A DNA stretch of 64,000 nt from CAG-390 sp003523225 (lineage in GTDB: Bacteria; Bacillota; Clostridia; Oscillospirales; CAG-272), in NCBI GenBank assembly GCA_902461815.1, contig CABPZE010000008.1, forward strand, positions 14,969 to 78,968, read 5' to 3'. Made by a program: the position numbers and the translations under genes. The notes beneath the pieces were generated by a model. The model was not told the DNA's origin, ran no database searches, and was given only the letters and a program-made list of their open reading frames with translations. Numbering within the stretch: the first letter of the stretch is position 1; each line of letters starts with the position of its first letter. Below are positions 51,336-59,463 of this stretch, in pieces.

Positions 51336-51363
51336 TTGACAAATCAAAAAAGCGGTGTATAAT
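51336..51363 (+). promoter_or_regulatory. Promoter of the aromatic amino acid operon
   Basis: TTGACA (51336-51341), 16-bp spacer, TATAAT (51358-51363). Transcription should start near 51371, 25 nt before the leader peptide. Confidence 0.82.
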
Positions 51364-51394
51364 AGTTACATCTTATTTTACGGGGAACGGAAAC

Positions 51395-51580
51395 ATGAAA
51401 ACAGCCTGTCGGCAGTCGAATAATGTTATATCCGCATCCTCTGTCTGCGCCTGCGGCGCAGCGTCCTTTGCGTTTATATTTGCAGTGCGCTTTTTTGCGG
51501 ACTGCTTTTTTTACCTTTATTATTACTTTTTCGGAAAAGTTAAAAACACGCAAAGGGCTTGTGCTACAGCGGCACGGTAA
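51395..51580 (+). CDS. Phe/Tyr-rich leader peptide of the aromatic operon
   Basis: 61 codons; GGGGAACGG lies before the ATG. Within 23 codons (about 51467-51532) there are nine Phe and four Tyr codons (FAFIFAVRFFADCFF, then YLYYYFF). Such runs are the mark of an attenuation leader peptide that measures charged tRNA-Phe and tRNA-Tyr. The stop codon at 51578 lies 21 nt before a terminator hairpin, and the genes behind it make phenylalanine and tyrosine. A small hydrophobic membrane peptide is the alternative reading. Confidence 0.65.
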   Translation: MKTACRQSNNVISASSVCACGAASFAFIFAVRFFADCFFYLYYYFFGKVKNTQRACATAAR

Positions 51581-51637
51581 TATATTACGATATATTATTA
51601 AGCGGTTTCCTTTGCGGGAATCGCCTTTTATTTTTGA
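51549..51637 (+). promoter_or_regulatory. Attenuator: antiterminator and terminator upstream of DUF554-pheA
   Basis: The terminator is GCGGTTTCC-TTTGC-GGGAATCGC (51602-51624, two wobbles) followed by CTTTTATTTTTG. CGCAAAGG (51549-51556), which lies under the ribosome when it reaches the leader stop, is the exact complement of CCTTTGCG (51609-51616) within the terminator. A ribosome stalled at the Phe/Tyr codons leaves CGCAAAGG free to pair and break the terminator. Confidence 0.65.
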
Positions 51638-51651
51638 TTTGAGGGTGTACT

Positions 51652-52365
51652 ATGATAGCAGTCTTTGTCAACATGGCGGCAGTGATCATCGGCAGTCTCG
51701 CCGGAATACTATTCCGCCGCAGGATCAGCAAAAGATACACCGACACTATCGTGTCGGCGTTGGGTCTTATTACCGCCGTTACCGCGATAATGAGCGCGGT
51801 GAAATCGCAGAACTTCCTTTGCCTTGTGATATGTATGGTGGCGGGCACAGCCCTTGGGACTCTGCTTAAGATCGAGGAACGCATAAACGGCGCGGGCGAG
51901 CTGATAAAAAGCAAGCTGCTTCGCGGCAAGGACACCGGCGGTAATTTTGCCGAGGGCTTTGTGTCGGCGTGTGTGCTGTTCTGCGTCGGATCGATGACGG
52001 TCACAGGCTCCTTTGAGGCGGGCATCAACCACGATTACAGCATAATCTTTACCAAAAGCGCCCTCGACTTTGTCTCCTCCCTCATCATGGGGGCGGCGCT
52101 CGGGTTCGGAGTCACCTGCTCGGCATTGTTCATTCTGGTGTTTCAGGGGGGACTTACCCTGCTTTCCGGAGTTCTTGCCCCGCTGCTTGACGCGGAGACC
52201 GTCACCGAAATGTCGGCAGTGGGCGGCGCGGTGCTTATCGGTACGGCGCTCAACATCCTCGACCTGTCGCCAAAGAAAATTGCAACTGCAAACATGATCC
52301 CCGCAGTGCTGCTGCCGATGGTGTATATGCCGCTTGAGCGGTTTATCGGCGGACTTATCGGATAA
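51652..52365 (+). CDS. DUF554 membrane protein
   Basis: 237 residues; GAGGGTG precedes the ATG. It has six or seven hydrophobic segments. Family-typical stretches are VNMAAVIIGSLAGILFRRRI at the start, ACVLFCVGSMTVTGSFEAGI and IGTALNILDL with a conserved polar core. The molecular function of DUF554 (YdfK/YqgA-like) is not established. It is the first structural gene after the Phe/Tyr attenuator and lies 43 bp before pheA, so it may serve transport of aromatic compounds; that is inference. Confidence 0.88.
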   Translation: MIAVFVNMAAVIIGSLAGILFRRRISKRYTDTIVSALGLITAVTAIMSAVKSQNFLCLVICMVAGTALGTLLKIEERINGAGELIKSKLLRGKDTGGNFAEGFVSACVLFCVGSMTVTGSFEAGINHDYSIIFTKSALDFVSSLIMGAALGFGVTCSALFILVFQGGLTLLSGVLAPLLDAETVTEMSAVGGAVLIGTALNILDLSPKKIATANMIPAVLLPMVYMPLERFIGGLIG

Positions 52366-52408
52366 AAAACAAAAACAAAATTCATATACAGAAACAAGAG
52401 GTAGAAAA

Positions 52409-53494
52409 ATGAACCGGCTTGAAGAAAAAAGAATTGAGATCGATGCAATAGACAACGAAATGGCAAAGCTCTTTGAGCGCCGCATGGCTGCGTCCCGCGA
52501 GGTCGCGGAATACAAGCGCGAGCACGCGCTGCCCATCCTTGACGCGGAAAGGGAAGCCGCCGTGATCGCTGCCGGCGCAAAACGGATAGAGGACACAGAG
52601 CTGCGTGAATACTACACCTGCTTTATGAAGGACGTAATGAAGACCTCGCGCGCGTATCAGTCCCGCCTTATGGACGGTATGAAGGTAGTTTACAGCGGCG
52701 CGGAGGGCGCTTTCGGATATATTGCGGCAAAGCGTGCCTTCCCCGGCGCGGTGCTTGAAGCCGGAGCGGATTTTGCCGATGCTTACCACGAGGTGGAGTC
52801 CGGAAAGTATGACTGCGCTGTCCTGCCCATTGAAAACAGCTATGCGGGAGACGTAGGCTCGGTCATGGATCTTATGTTCTCGGGCAGTCTTTATGTCAAC
52901 CGCATAATTGAGCTTGAGGTCGAGCACAATCTGCTCGCCCGCCCGGGCGTCCGCACCGACGCTATCCGCACCGTGGTAAGTCATCCGCAGGCGCTTGAGC
53001 AGTGCGCGGATTACATCCACGCGCACGGCTGGGAGACTGTCGCCTACTCAAATACCGCGCTGGCGGCGAAATTTGTCGCTGAGCAGGGGGACGAAACGGT
53101 GGCGGCAATTGCCTCCGAGGAATCCGCAGGACTTTTCGGGCTTGAAATACTGGCGCGCGGCATAAATTCGGCGCGTAGCAATACCACCCGTTTTGCGGTA
53201 TTTTCCCGCGCGCAGAGCCTGCCCTCTCCCGAAAGCCGCACCGGAAGCGAGCATTTCATTCTTGTGTTCACCACCAAAAACGAGGCGGGCGCGCTGGCGC
53301 AGACGCTCAATATAATCGGCGCGCACAATTTCAACATGAGAAATCTCCGCAGTCGCCCGATGAAGGGGCTTATCTGGAACTATTATTTCTTTGTCGAGGC
53401 GGAGGGCAATATAAGCACCCAGAACGGTCAGAATATGCTGAGCGAGCTTTCAGCCGTATGCGCGCGGCTGAAGCTGGTCGGAACTTATAACTGA
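52409..53494 (+). CDS. pheA: Bifunctional chorismate mutase / prephenate dehydratase
   Basis: 361 residues from MNRLEEKRIEIDAIDNEMAK; AGAGG precedes this ATG. Residues 1-85 are an AroQ-type chorismate mutase (IDNEMAKLFERRMAASREVA, EYKREHALPILDAEREAAV). About 90-270 is the prephenate dehydratase domain (YSGAEGAFGYIAAKRAF, LPIENSYAGDVG, and the catalytic TRF in NTTRFAVF). An ACT domain follows (GALAQTLNIIGAHNFNMRNL, SRPMKG) for feedback inhibition by phenylalanine. It turns chorismate into phenylpyruvate. It is the only mutase in the operon, so TyrA depends on it for prephenate. Confidence 0.96.
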   Translation: MNRLEEKRIEIDAIDNEMAKLFERRMAASREVAEYKREHALPILDAEREAAVIAAGAKRIEDTELREYYTCFMKDVMKTSRAYQSRLMDGMKVVYSGAEGAFGYIAAKRAFPGAVLEAGADFADAYHEVESGKYDCAVLPIENSYAGDVGSVMDLMFSGSLYVNRIIELEVEHNLLARPGVRTDAIRTVVSHPQALEQCADYIHAHGWETVAYSNTALAAKFVAEQGDETVAAIASEESAGLFGLEILARGINSARSNTTRFAVFSRAQSLPSPESRTGSEHFILVFTTKNEAGALAQTLNIIGAHNFNMRNLRSRPMKGLIWNYYFFVEAEGNISTQNGQNMLSELSAVCARLKLVGTYN

Positions 53495-53560
53495 GCGGGT
53501 ACGCGTTCCGGCGCGGCATTGCCGGAGCTAAAAAACCAATCTTACCGGAGAAGACGTAAA

Positions 53561-54568
53561 ATGATACTTCCTGTAAAACATGGCGGCGGAAGCTACGATA
53601 TAATACTTGAGCGGGGCGCTCTTTGCCGCGCGGCGGAATATCTGCCGCACACCGGGCGCGCGCTGGTCGTTACCGATGACGGAGTTCCCGCAGAATATGC
53701 ACGCGCGGTTGCCTCGGCGTGTCCCGGCTCTGCCGTAGTCACCATTCCTCACGGCGAGTCAAGCAAAAGCCTTTCCTGCTGGCATGGGCTGCTCTCGCGG
53801 ATGCTTGAGCTGTCCTTTTCCCGCTCCGACCGCGTAATAGCGGTGGGTGGCGGCGTTGTGGGTGACCTTTCCGGCTTTGCCGCCGCGGCATACATGCGCG
53901 GGATCGACTTTTACAACATTCCCACAACCCTGCTTTCGCAGGTCGACTCCTCTATCGGCGGCAAGGTGGCAGTGGATATGGATTCCGTGAAAAATATCAT
54001 AGGTGCGTTCTATCAGCCAAAGCGGGTGATGATCGACCCCGATGTGCTGCGCACACTTGACGCGCGCCAGCTTTCGGCAGGGCTTGCCGAATCAATAAAG
54101 ATGGCGGCGACCTGCGACGAAGGTCTTTTCAGCCTGATCGAAGAAAGCCGCGATCTTACCGCCGACCTTGACGCGATAATCGAAGGCTCACTTCGCATCA
54201 AGCGCAGGGTCGTGGAGGAGGACCCCACCGAAAAGGGACTGCGCCGAGTGCTCAACTTCGGGCACACAGTAGGACACGCAATTGAAAGTCTTATGGGCGG
54301 CGCGTGGCTGCACGGCGAGTGCGTGGCGGCGGGGATGCTCCCGATGTCCTCCCCGGAGGTGCGGGCAAGAATTGCCGCCGTGCTTCGGAAATATTCGCTG
54401 CCCACGCACGCCGACTGCGGACGCGACGAGCTGCTTGACTTCATAAGGCACGACAAAAAAGCGTGTGACGGCGGCATCGTGGCGGTCTTCGTGGAGAAGA
54501 TAGGCAGCTTTGAATTCCGGCGGCTTACAATAGATGAAATAGGAAAATATATGGAGGCGGGGCTATGA
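53561..54568 (+). CDS. aroB: 3-dehydroquinate synthase
   Basis: 335 residues from MILPVKHGGGSYDIILERGA; GGAGAAG supports this start. Motifs: IPHGESSKS, VIAVGGGVVGDLSGFAAA (NAD-binding), FYNIPTTLLSQVDSSIGGKV and VLNFGHTVGHAIE with the zinc-binding His residues. It converts DAHP to 3-dehydroquinate, the second step of the shikimate pathway. It ends overlapping aroC by 4 bp. Confidence 0.97.
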   Translation: MILPVKHGGGSYDIILERGALCRAAEYLPHTGRALVVTDDGVPAEYARAVASACPGSAVVTIPHGESSKSLSCWHGLLSRMLELSFSRSDRVIAVGGGVVGDLSGFAAAAYMRGIDFYNIPTTLLSQVDSSIGGKVAVDMDSVKNIIGAFYQPKRVMIDPDVLRTLDARQLSAGLAESIKMAATCDEGLFSLIEESRDLTADLDAIIEGSLRIKRRVVEEDPTEKGLRRVLNFGHTVGHAIESLMGGAWLHGECVAAGMLPMSSPEVRARIAAVLRKYSLPTHADCGRDELLDFIRHDKKACDGGIVAVFVEKIGSFEFRRLTIDEIGKYMEAGL

Positions 54569-55671
54569 AAAACACCTACGGCAGCAGCATAACGCTGACC
54601 CTTTTCGGCGAGAGCCACGGTGAGGCTATCGGAGCGGTGCTTGACGGGCTTTGCCCCGGACTTGACGTTGATAACGAATATATTGCCTCGTTGCTCTCAA
54701 AACGCCGTCCCTCCTCCGCCGCAGATACCTCGAGGCGCGAGCCGGATCATTTCCGCATCGTCAGCGGCGTGGTTGACGGAAATACCACAGGTACTCCGGT
54801 ATGCATCATAGTTCCGAATGAAAGTCAGCACAGCGCCGACTATGACGCACTGCGCGGCAAGGCGCGTCCCTCGCATGCCGACTACGCCGCAAGCTGCAAG
54901 TATCACGGCTATGAGGATGCGCGCGGCGGCGGTCACTTTTCGGGCAGAGTCACTGCGGCGCTGGTGGCGGCGGGCGGTATCCTCATCCCCGCGCTCGGCA
55001 GGCTCGGGATCACCCTCGGAACGCACATAAAATCCTGTGCGTCGGTCTCCGACCGCGACTTCTCTGACATTGCCGAGGATATATCAGCGCTTTCACGCTC
55101 CTCCTTCCCGGTGCTTGACGCCTCGCGCGAGGCAGAGATGAATGCGGCGATCCTTGCGGCAAAGGACGAGCTTGACAGCGTCGGCGGCGTGACCGAGACG
55201 GCGGTGCTCGGAATGCCGGCGGGAGTCGGAGAGCCGTGGTTTGACAGCGTTGAGGGACTGCTCTCACACGCGCTGTTCTCGCTTGGCGGGATAAAGGGGA
55301 TCGAATTCGGCGCCGGATTTGCAATGACAGAAAGCCGCGGGAGTCTCTGCAACGACGCTTTTCGCGTCAGCGGCGGCAGAATAATAACGCTTACAAACAA
55401 TAACGGCGGCATAAACGGCGGTATTACAAACGGAATGCCGGTGATATTCCGCTGTGCCGTCAAGCCGACCCCCTCGATAGCACGGACTCAGCAGACTGTG
55501 GATTTCATTAATAACGAAAACACCGACATAGCCATAAAGGGTCGGCACGACCCTGCGATCGTCCGCCGCGTCTGTCCCGTTATCGACAGCGTTACGGCAC
55601 TGGTGATGTGCGACCTGCTTGCCGTCAGGTACGGCACTGATATTTTTGCGAAGGGACGGGAAGCGCTCTGA
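54565..55671 (+). CDS. aroC: Chorismate synthase
   Basis: 368 residues. The N-terminal signature TLFGESHGEAIGAVLDGLCP, then RREPDHFRIVSGV, HADYAASCKYHGYEDARGGG and FGAGFA-type region (IEFGAGFAMTESRG), TNNNGGINGGITNGMPVIF and KGRHDPAIVRRVCPV are all diagnostic. It eliminates phosphate from EPSP to give chorismate and needs reduced FMN. It overlaps aroB upstream and shares one base with the aroE/K fusion. Confidence 0.97.
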   Translation: MKNTYGSSITLTLFGESHGEAIGAVLDGLCPGLDVDNEYIASLLSKRRPSSAADTSRREPDHFRIVSGVVDGNTTGTPVCIIVPNESQHSADYDALRGKARPSHADYAASCKYHGYEDARGGGHFSGRVTAALVAAGGILIPALGRLGITLGTHIKSCASVSDRDFSDIAEDISALSRSSFPVLDASREAEMNAAILAAKDELDSVGGVTETAVLGMPAGVGEPWFDSVEGLLSHALFSLGGIKGIEFGAGFAMTESRGSLCNDAFRVSGGRIITLTNNNGGINGGITNGMPVIFRCAVKPTPSIARTQQTVDFINNENTDIAIKGRHDPAIVRRVCPVIDSVTALVMCDLLAVRYGTDIFAKGREAL

Positions 55672-56939
55672 TGGAATACGGACTTATAGGAGCCAAGCTC
55701 GGTCACAGCTTTTCCCGTGAAATACACGCCCGCATTGCCGATTACGACTATGAGCTTTGCGAGCTGTCGCCGGACGGTGTTGCAGAGCTTATGAATGAAC
55801 GCTCCTTCCGGGCGATAAACGTGACGATTCCGTATAAGGAAACGGTCATTCCGATGCTGGACGTAATATCGGAGAACGCGAAAAAAATAGGAGCTGTGAA
55901 CACTGTCGTCAATCGCGGCGGCAGACTTTACGGGTACAATACCGATTACGCCGGAGCGTCCGCGCTCATACGCCGCGCCGGAGTGGAAATAAAGGATAAA
56001 AAGGTACTTATTCTCGGCACGGGAGGCACGTCAAAGACTATGCGTACAGTAGTGGGCGACATGGGTGCGGCGTCCGTTATCGGGGTTTCCCGGCGCAGCG
56101 GCGGGGGAAACGTCACATACGACGAAGCCGCGCGGCTACACTCCGACGCCGATGTGATAATAAACACCACCCCGGTGGGAATGTTCCCGTCGGACGACGG
56201 CTGCCCCATAGATATCTCGCTTTTTCACTCGCTTTCCGGCGTTATTGACGTAATTTACAATCCCCTCAGCACCCGCCTTGTCATGGAGGCGCGCAAACGC
56301 GGCGTCCCCGCCGAGGGCGGACTTTATATGCTGGCGGCGCAGGCGGTCTGCGCGTCGGCGCTGTTTCTCGGCAAGGCTGACAGCGAATCAAGTCTTGACA
56401 CCGCGCTCTGCGACAGTGTTTTCCGTTCCGTGCTTGCCCAAAAGCAGAACATCGTGCTCATCGGAATGCCCTCCAGCGGCAAAAGCACGGTAGGCGCGCG
56501 CATATCGGAGCTTACGGGCAGGGAGCTTGTTGACACCGATGTGCTTATCTCTGAAAAAACAGGACGGGCAATAACGGAGATCTTCTCTTCGGCTGGTGAG
56601 ACGGCGTTCCGCGCCCTTGAGAGGGAGGCGGTCGCCGAGGTCTCGCGCCGCAGTGGGATCATAATCGCCACCGGGGGAGGCGCGGTGCTTGACCCGCGCA
56701 ATGTGGACAAGCTGAAGCAAAACGGAGTGCTGTTTTTCCTTGACCGTCCGCTCGGACTGCTCTGCGCTACCGCCGACCGCCCGCTTTCACGCGACGCATC
56801 GGCGCTTGCCCGAAGATATGAGGAAAGATACCCGGTATACACATCGGTCTGCGACGTGCGCGTTCCCGGAGAGGGAAGCGTAAACGAAGTTGCAGAGCTG
56901 GTTCTCGGAGGGATACAAAATGAAAATTCTCGTAATTAA
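55671..56939 (+). CDS. aroEK: Fused shikimate dehydrogenase - shikimate kinase
   Basis: 422 residues. Residues 1 to about 250 are shikimate dehydrogenase: GLIGAKLGHSFSREIHARIA, the catalytic Lys in NVTIPYKETVI, YGYNTDYAGA, and the NADP site ILGTGGTSKTMRTV. From about 262 a shikimate kinase begins: IVLIGMPSSGKSTVGARISE (Walker A), LVDTDVLIS, GGGAVLDPRNV and RPLSRDASALARRYEERYPV. The fusion would carry out steps four and five, with shikimate handed on within one chain. There is no stop or frameshift between the halves. It overlaps aroQ by 20 bp. Confidence 0.95.
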   Translation: MEYGLIGAKLGHSFSREIHARIADYDYELCELSPDGVAELMNERSFRAINVTIPYKETVIPMLDVISENAKKIGAVNTVVNRGGRLYGYNTDYAGASALIRRAGVEIKDKKVLILGTGGTSKTMRTVVGDMGAASVIGVSRRSGGGNVTYDEAARLHSDADVIINTTPVGMFPSDDGCPIDISLFHSLSGVIDVIYNPLSTRLVMEARKRGVPAEGGLYMLAAQAVCASALFLGKADSESSLDTALCDSVFRSVLAQKQNIVLIGMPSSGKSTVGARISELTGRELVDTDVLISEKTGRAITEIFSSAGETAFRALEREAVAEVSRRSGIIIATGGGAVLDPRNVDKLKQNGVLFFLDRPLGLLCATADRPLSRDASALARRYEERYPVYTSVCDVRVPGEGSVNEVAELVLGGIQNENSRN

Positions 56940-57369
56940 CGGCCCTAATCTCAATATGCTCGGCATACGCGAGCCGCAAATATACGGCAGACAAAGCTAC
57001 GACGAGCTTCTCGGAATCGTCTCGGAGCACGCCGCGCGCATCGGCGCGGAGGTTGAATTCTTTCAGTCAAACCACGAGGGCGCGATCGTTGACAGGATCC
57101 AGGAGGCTTACTTCTCCGGTATTGACGGAATTGTGATCAATCCGGCGGCGTACACTCACACAAGTGTGGCGATCGCCGACGCGCTGAAGGCGGTATCGAT
57201 ACCCGCCGTCGAGGTGCATATTTCGGAGGTGAGCGAGCGCGAAGCCTTCCGGCAGGTGAGCTATGTGCGGGACGTTGCCATAGCAACGATAACGGGACAC
57301 GGCTTTGCCGGCTACACCGAAGCGCTTGATATACTTGATACGCACATAAAGAATAAAAATGAAGGTTGA
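56920..57369 (+). CDS. aroQ: 3-dehydroquinate dehydratase, type II
   Basis: 149 residues from MKILVINGPNLNMLGIREPQ; an earlier in-frame start lies deeper in aroE/K and is unlikely. Type II signatures: NGPNLNMLG, EFFQSNHEGAIVDRIQ, GIVINPAAYTHTSVAIADAL, VEVHISE and TITGHGFAGY (catalytic Tyr, Asn, His, Arg region present). It dehydrates 3-dehydroquinate, the third shikimate step. It overlaps aroE/K and aroA. Confidence 0.96.
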   Translation: MKILVINGPNLNMLGIREPQIYGRQSYDELLGIVSEHAARIGAEVEFFQSNHEGAIVDRIQEAYFSGIDGIVINPAAYTHTSVAIADALKAVSIPAVEVHISEVSEREAFRQVSYVRDVAIATITGHGFAGYTEALDILDTHIKNKNEG

Positions 57370-58588
57370 GATCAAAAAAGGGACTCCGCGCGGAGCTGTT
57401 GCCGCGCCGCCCTCAAAAAGCTGCGCCCACCGGATGATCATCTGCGCCGCCCTTGCCGACGGAGTAAGCAGGGTCGCAGGCGTCGGGATGAGCGAGGATA
57501 TTCTTGCCACACTTGACTGTGTCCGCGCGCTGGGTGCGGAAGCAAGACCCGAAGGGCAAGAGCTTATCATCCGAGGCTGTAAGGACAAAATTTTTGTCCG
57601 GAGCGACCCCCGAACCGTTCTTCGCTGCCGCGAAAGCGGAAGCACACTGCGGTTTATGATCCCCGCGGCGCTCTGCGGCGGAGGTGCGGTATTTTGCGGT
57701 ACCGAACGGCTTATTTCCCGCGGCGTCGGAGTGTATGAAGATATTCTGCGTCCGCGAGGAATTGAGTTTTCGGTCGGCAAGAACGAGATCGGCGTGTCGG
57801 GGCGGCTCTCTCCCGGCGAATACAGCATTCCCGGCGGCGTGAGCAGTCAGTTTATCTCGGGTATGCTGTTTGCCCTGCCGATGCTTGGCGGGTACAGCAC
57901 CGTGAATGTGATCCCCCCGTTTGAAAGCCGCAGCTATGTTGACATCACCGTTGCCGCACAGCGACGCTTCGGCGTTACGGTCGAGCAGACGGGTGAGAAC
58001 GGATTTTTCATTCGCGGCGGGCAGTCATACCTCCCTGCGGACGTGACGGTGGAGGGAGACTGGTCGCAGGCAGCATTCTTTTATGCGCTTGAGGCTGACG
58101 GAGGCGCGGGCACGGTAACAGTAACCGGGCTTGACCCCGACAGCCTTCAGGGTGACCGCGTCTGCGTAGGGTTACTCCGGCAGATACGCCGCGGATACAC
58201 GGAGGCGGATCTTTCCGACTGCCCCGACTTAGCCCCCGTGCTGTTTGCCGCGGCGGCAGCCGCAGGTCACGGCGCGCACTTCAGCGGAACGCGACGGCTT
58301 GCCATCAAGGAGAGCCGCAGGGCTGACGTTATGGCGGAGGAGTTAAAGAAATTCGGCGCAGACGTCCGGGTAGATGAAAATTCGGTCACGGTAGCGCCAG
58401 GAGAGCTTTGCGCCCCGCAGGTGCCGCTTTGCGGACACAACGACCACCGCGTGGTCATGGCGCTGTCGGTGCTTGCCGCACGTACCGGAGGGGTCATTGA
58501 AGGAGCCGAGGCGGTAAAAAAGAGCTATCCCGGATTTTTTGACGATCTTGCCTCTCTCGGATTGGAGGTGCAATGCTATGGCACTTGA
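57359..58588 (+). CDS. aroA: 5-enolpyruvylshikimate-3-phosphate synthase
   Basis: 409 residues. Motifs: APPSKSCAHRMIICAALADG (Lys-Ser of the S3P/PEP site), RCRESGSTLRFMIPAALCGG, VSSQFISGMLFALP, VEGDWSQAAFFYALEADGG and CGHNDHRVVMALSVLAARTG. It joins shikimate-3-phosphate and phosphoenolpyruvate. The GAG/GAA pair and the LRFM context resemble class II enzymes, but class cannot be settled by eye. It overlaps tyrA by 11 bp. Confidence 0.96.
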   Translation: MKVEIKKGTPRGAVAAPPSKSCAHRMIICAALADGVSRVAGVGMSEDILATLDCVRALGAEARPEGQELIIRGCKDKIFVRSDPRTVLRCRESGSTLRFMIPAALCGGGAVFCGTERLISRGVGVYEDILRPRGIEFSVGKNEIGVSGRLSPGEYSIPGGVSSQFISGMLFALPMLGGYSTVNVIPPFESRSYVDITVAAQRRFGVTVEQTGENGFFIRGGQSYLPADVTVEGDWSQAAFFYALEADGGAGTVTVTGLDPDSLQGDRVCVGLLRQIRRGYTEADLSDCPDLAPVLFAAAAAAGHGAHFSGTRRLAIKESRRADVMAEELKKFGADVRVDENSVTVAPGELCAPQVPLCGHNDHRVVMALSVLAARTGGVIEGAEAVKKSYPGFFDDLASLGLEVQCYGT

Positions 58589-59438
58589 CAAAAACAAAAA
58601 AATACTCGTCGTAGGTCTTGGACTTATCGGCGGCAGCTATGCCGCCGCGCTCAGCCGGAACGGCTTTGAGGTCGGCGCTGTTGACCGCGACCCCGATGCC
58701 ATCGGATATGCGCTTGAGGCTGGCTATATACGCCACGGTTCGGTGACTGCCGAGCCGGATTACATCGGCGGATTCGATATTGTCGTTTTTGCGCTTTACC
58801 CCAGCGTTCTTCTTGACTGGGTGGAGAAAAATGCCCGTTTCTTCAAAAAGGGCGCGCTGATAACCGACGTCACCGGGGTCAAATCCGGGATCGTCTTCCG
58901 CGTTCAGGAGCTTTTGCCGCCCGGCACGGAGTTTGTGGGTGCGCACCCGATGGCGGGGCGTGAGGTCAGCGGGGTCACGAATGCTTCCCCCGACCTGTTT
59001 TGCGGAGCAAACTTCATTGTCACCCCGACGCCGGCAAACACTGAGGAGGCTATACGGCTTTGCGAGGACCTCGGTCGTGAGCTTGGCTCAGGCACGGTGA
59101 GCCGCCTCAGCCCCGCTGAGCATGACGAAATGATAGGCTTCCTTTCACAGCTCACCCACTGTATCGCCGTGGCGCTTATGAGCTGCAAGGAATCTCGTCA
59201 TCTTGTCGATTATACCGGCGACTCCTTCCGCGACCTTACCCGCATTGCCAAAATAAACGAAAATATGTGGAGCGAGCTTTTCCTTATGAACCGGGACGAG
59301 CTGCTCTCGCAGATGGATCTTTTCCTTGAGCACTTCACTATTCTGCGCAACGCTCTTGAGCGCGGCGACGCGGAAACAATGAAAAGCATGATGCGTCTTT
59401 CCACCGAACGAAGACGTTATTTCGATAAAAAACAATAA
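58578..59438 (+). CDS. tyrA: Prephenate dehydrogenase
   Basis: 286 residues from MALDKNKKILVVGLGLIGGS; GGAGGTG inside the aroA end supports this ATG. The NAD(P) site is VVGLGLIGGSYAAALSRNGF. VGAHPMAGREVSGVTNASPD carries the catalytic His, and LSPAEHDEMIGFLSQLTHCI the second active-site region. There is no ACT domain and no chorismate mutase domain, so feedback control by tyrosine on this protein is not evident. It oxidatively decarboxylates prephenate to 4-hydroxyphenylpyruvate. Confidence 0.95.
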   Translation: MALDKNKKILVVGLGLIGGSYAAALSRNGFEVGAVDRDPDAIGYALEAGYIRHGSVTAEPDYIGGFDIVVFALYPSVLLDWVEKNARFFKKGALITDVTGVKSGIVFRVQELLPPGTEFVGAHPMAGREVSGVTNASPDLFCGANFIVTPTPANTEEAIRLCEDLGRELGSGTVSRLSPAEHDEMIGFLSQLTHCIAVALMSCKESRHLVDYTGDSFRDLTRIAKINENMWSELFLMNRDELLSQMDLFLEHFTILRNALERGDAETMKSMMRLSTERRRYFDKKQ

Positions 59439-59463
59439 AACAACCCTTTGGAGGATATTTATC

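Noticed and set aside
51371..51650. T-box leader for the aromatic operon
   Set aside because: I found no T-box core sequence (AGGGTGGNACCGCG-like); the Phe/Tyr peptide with its antiterminator explains the leader better.
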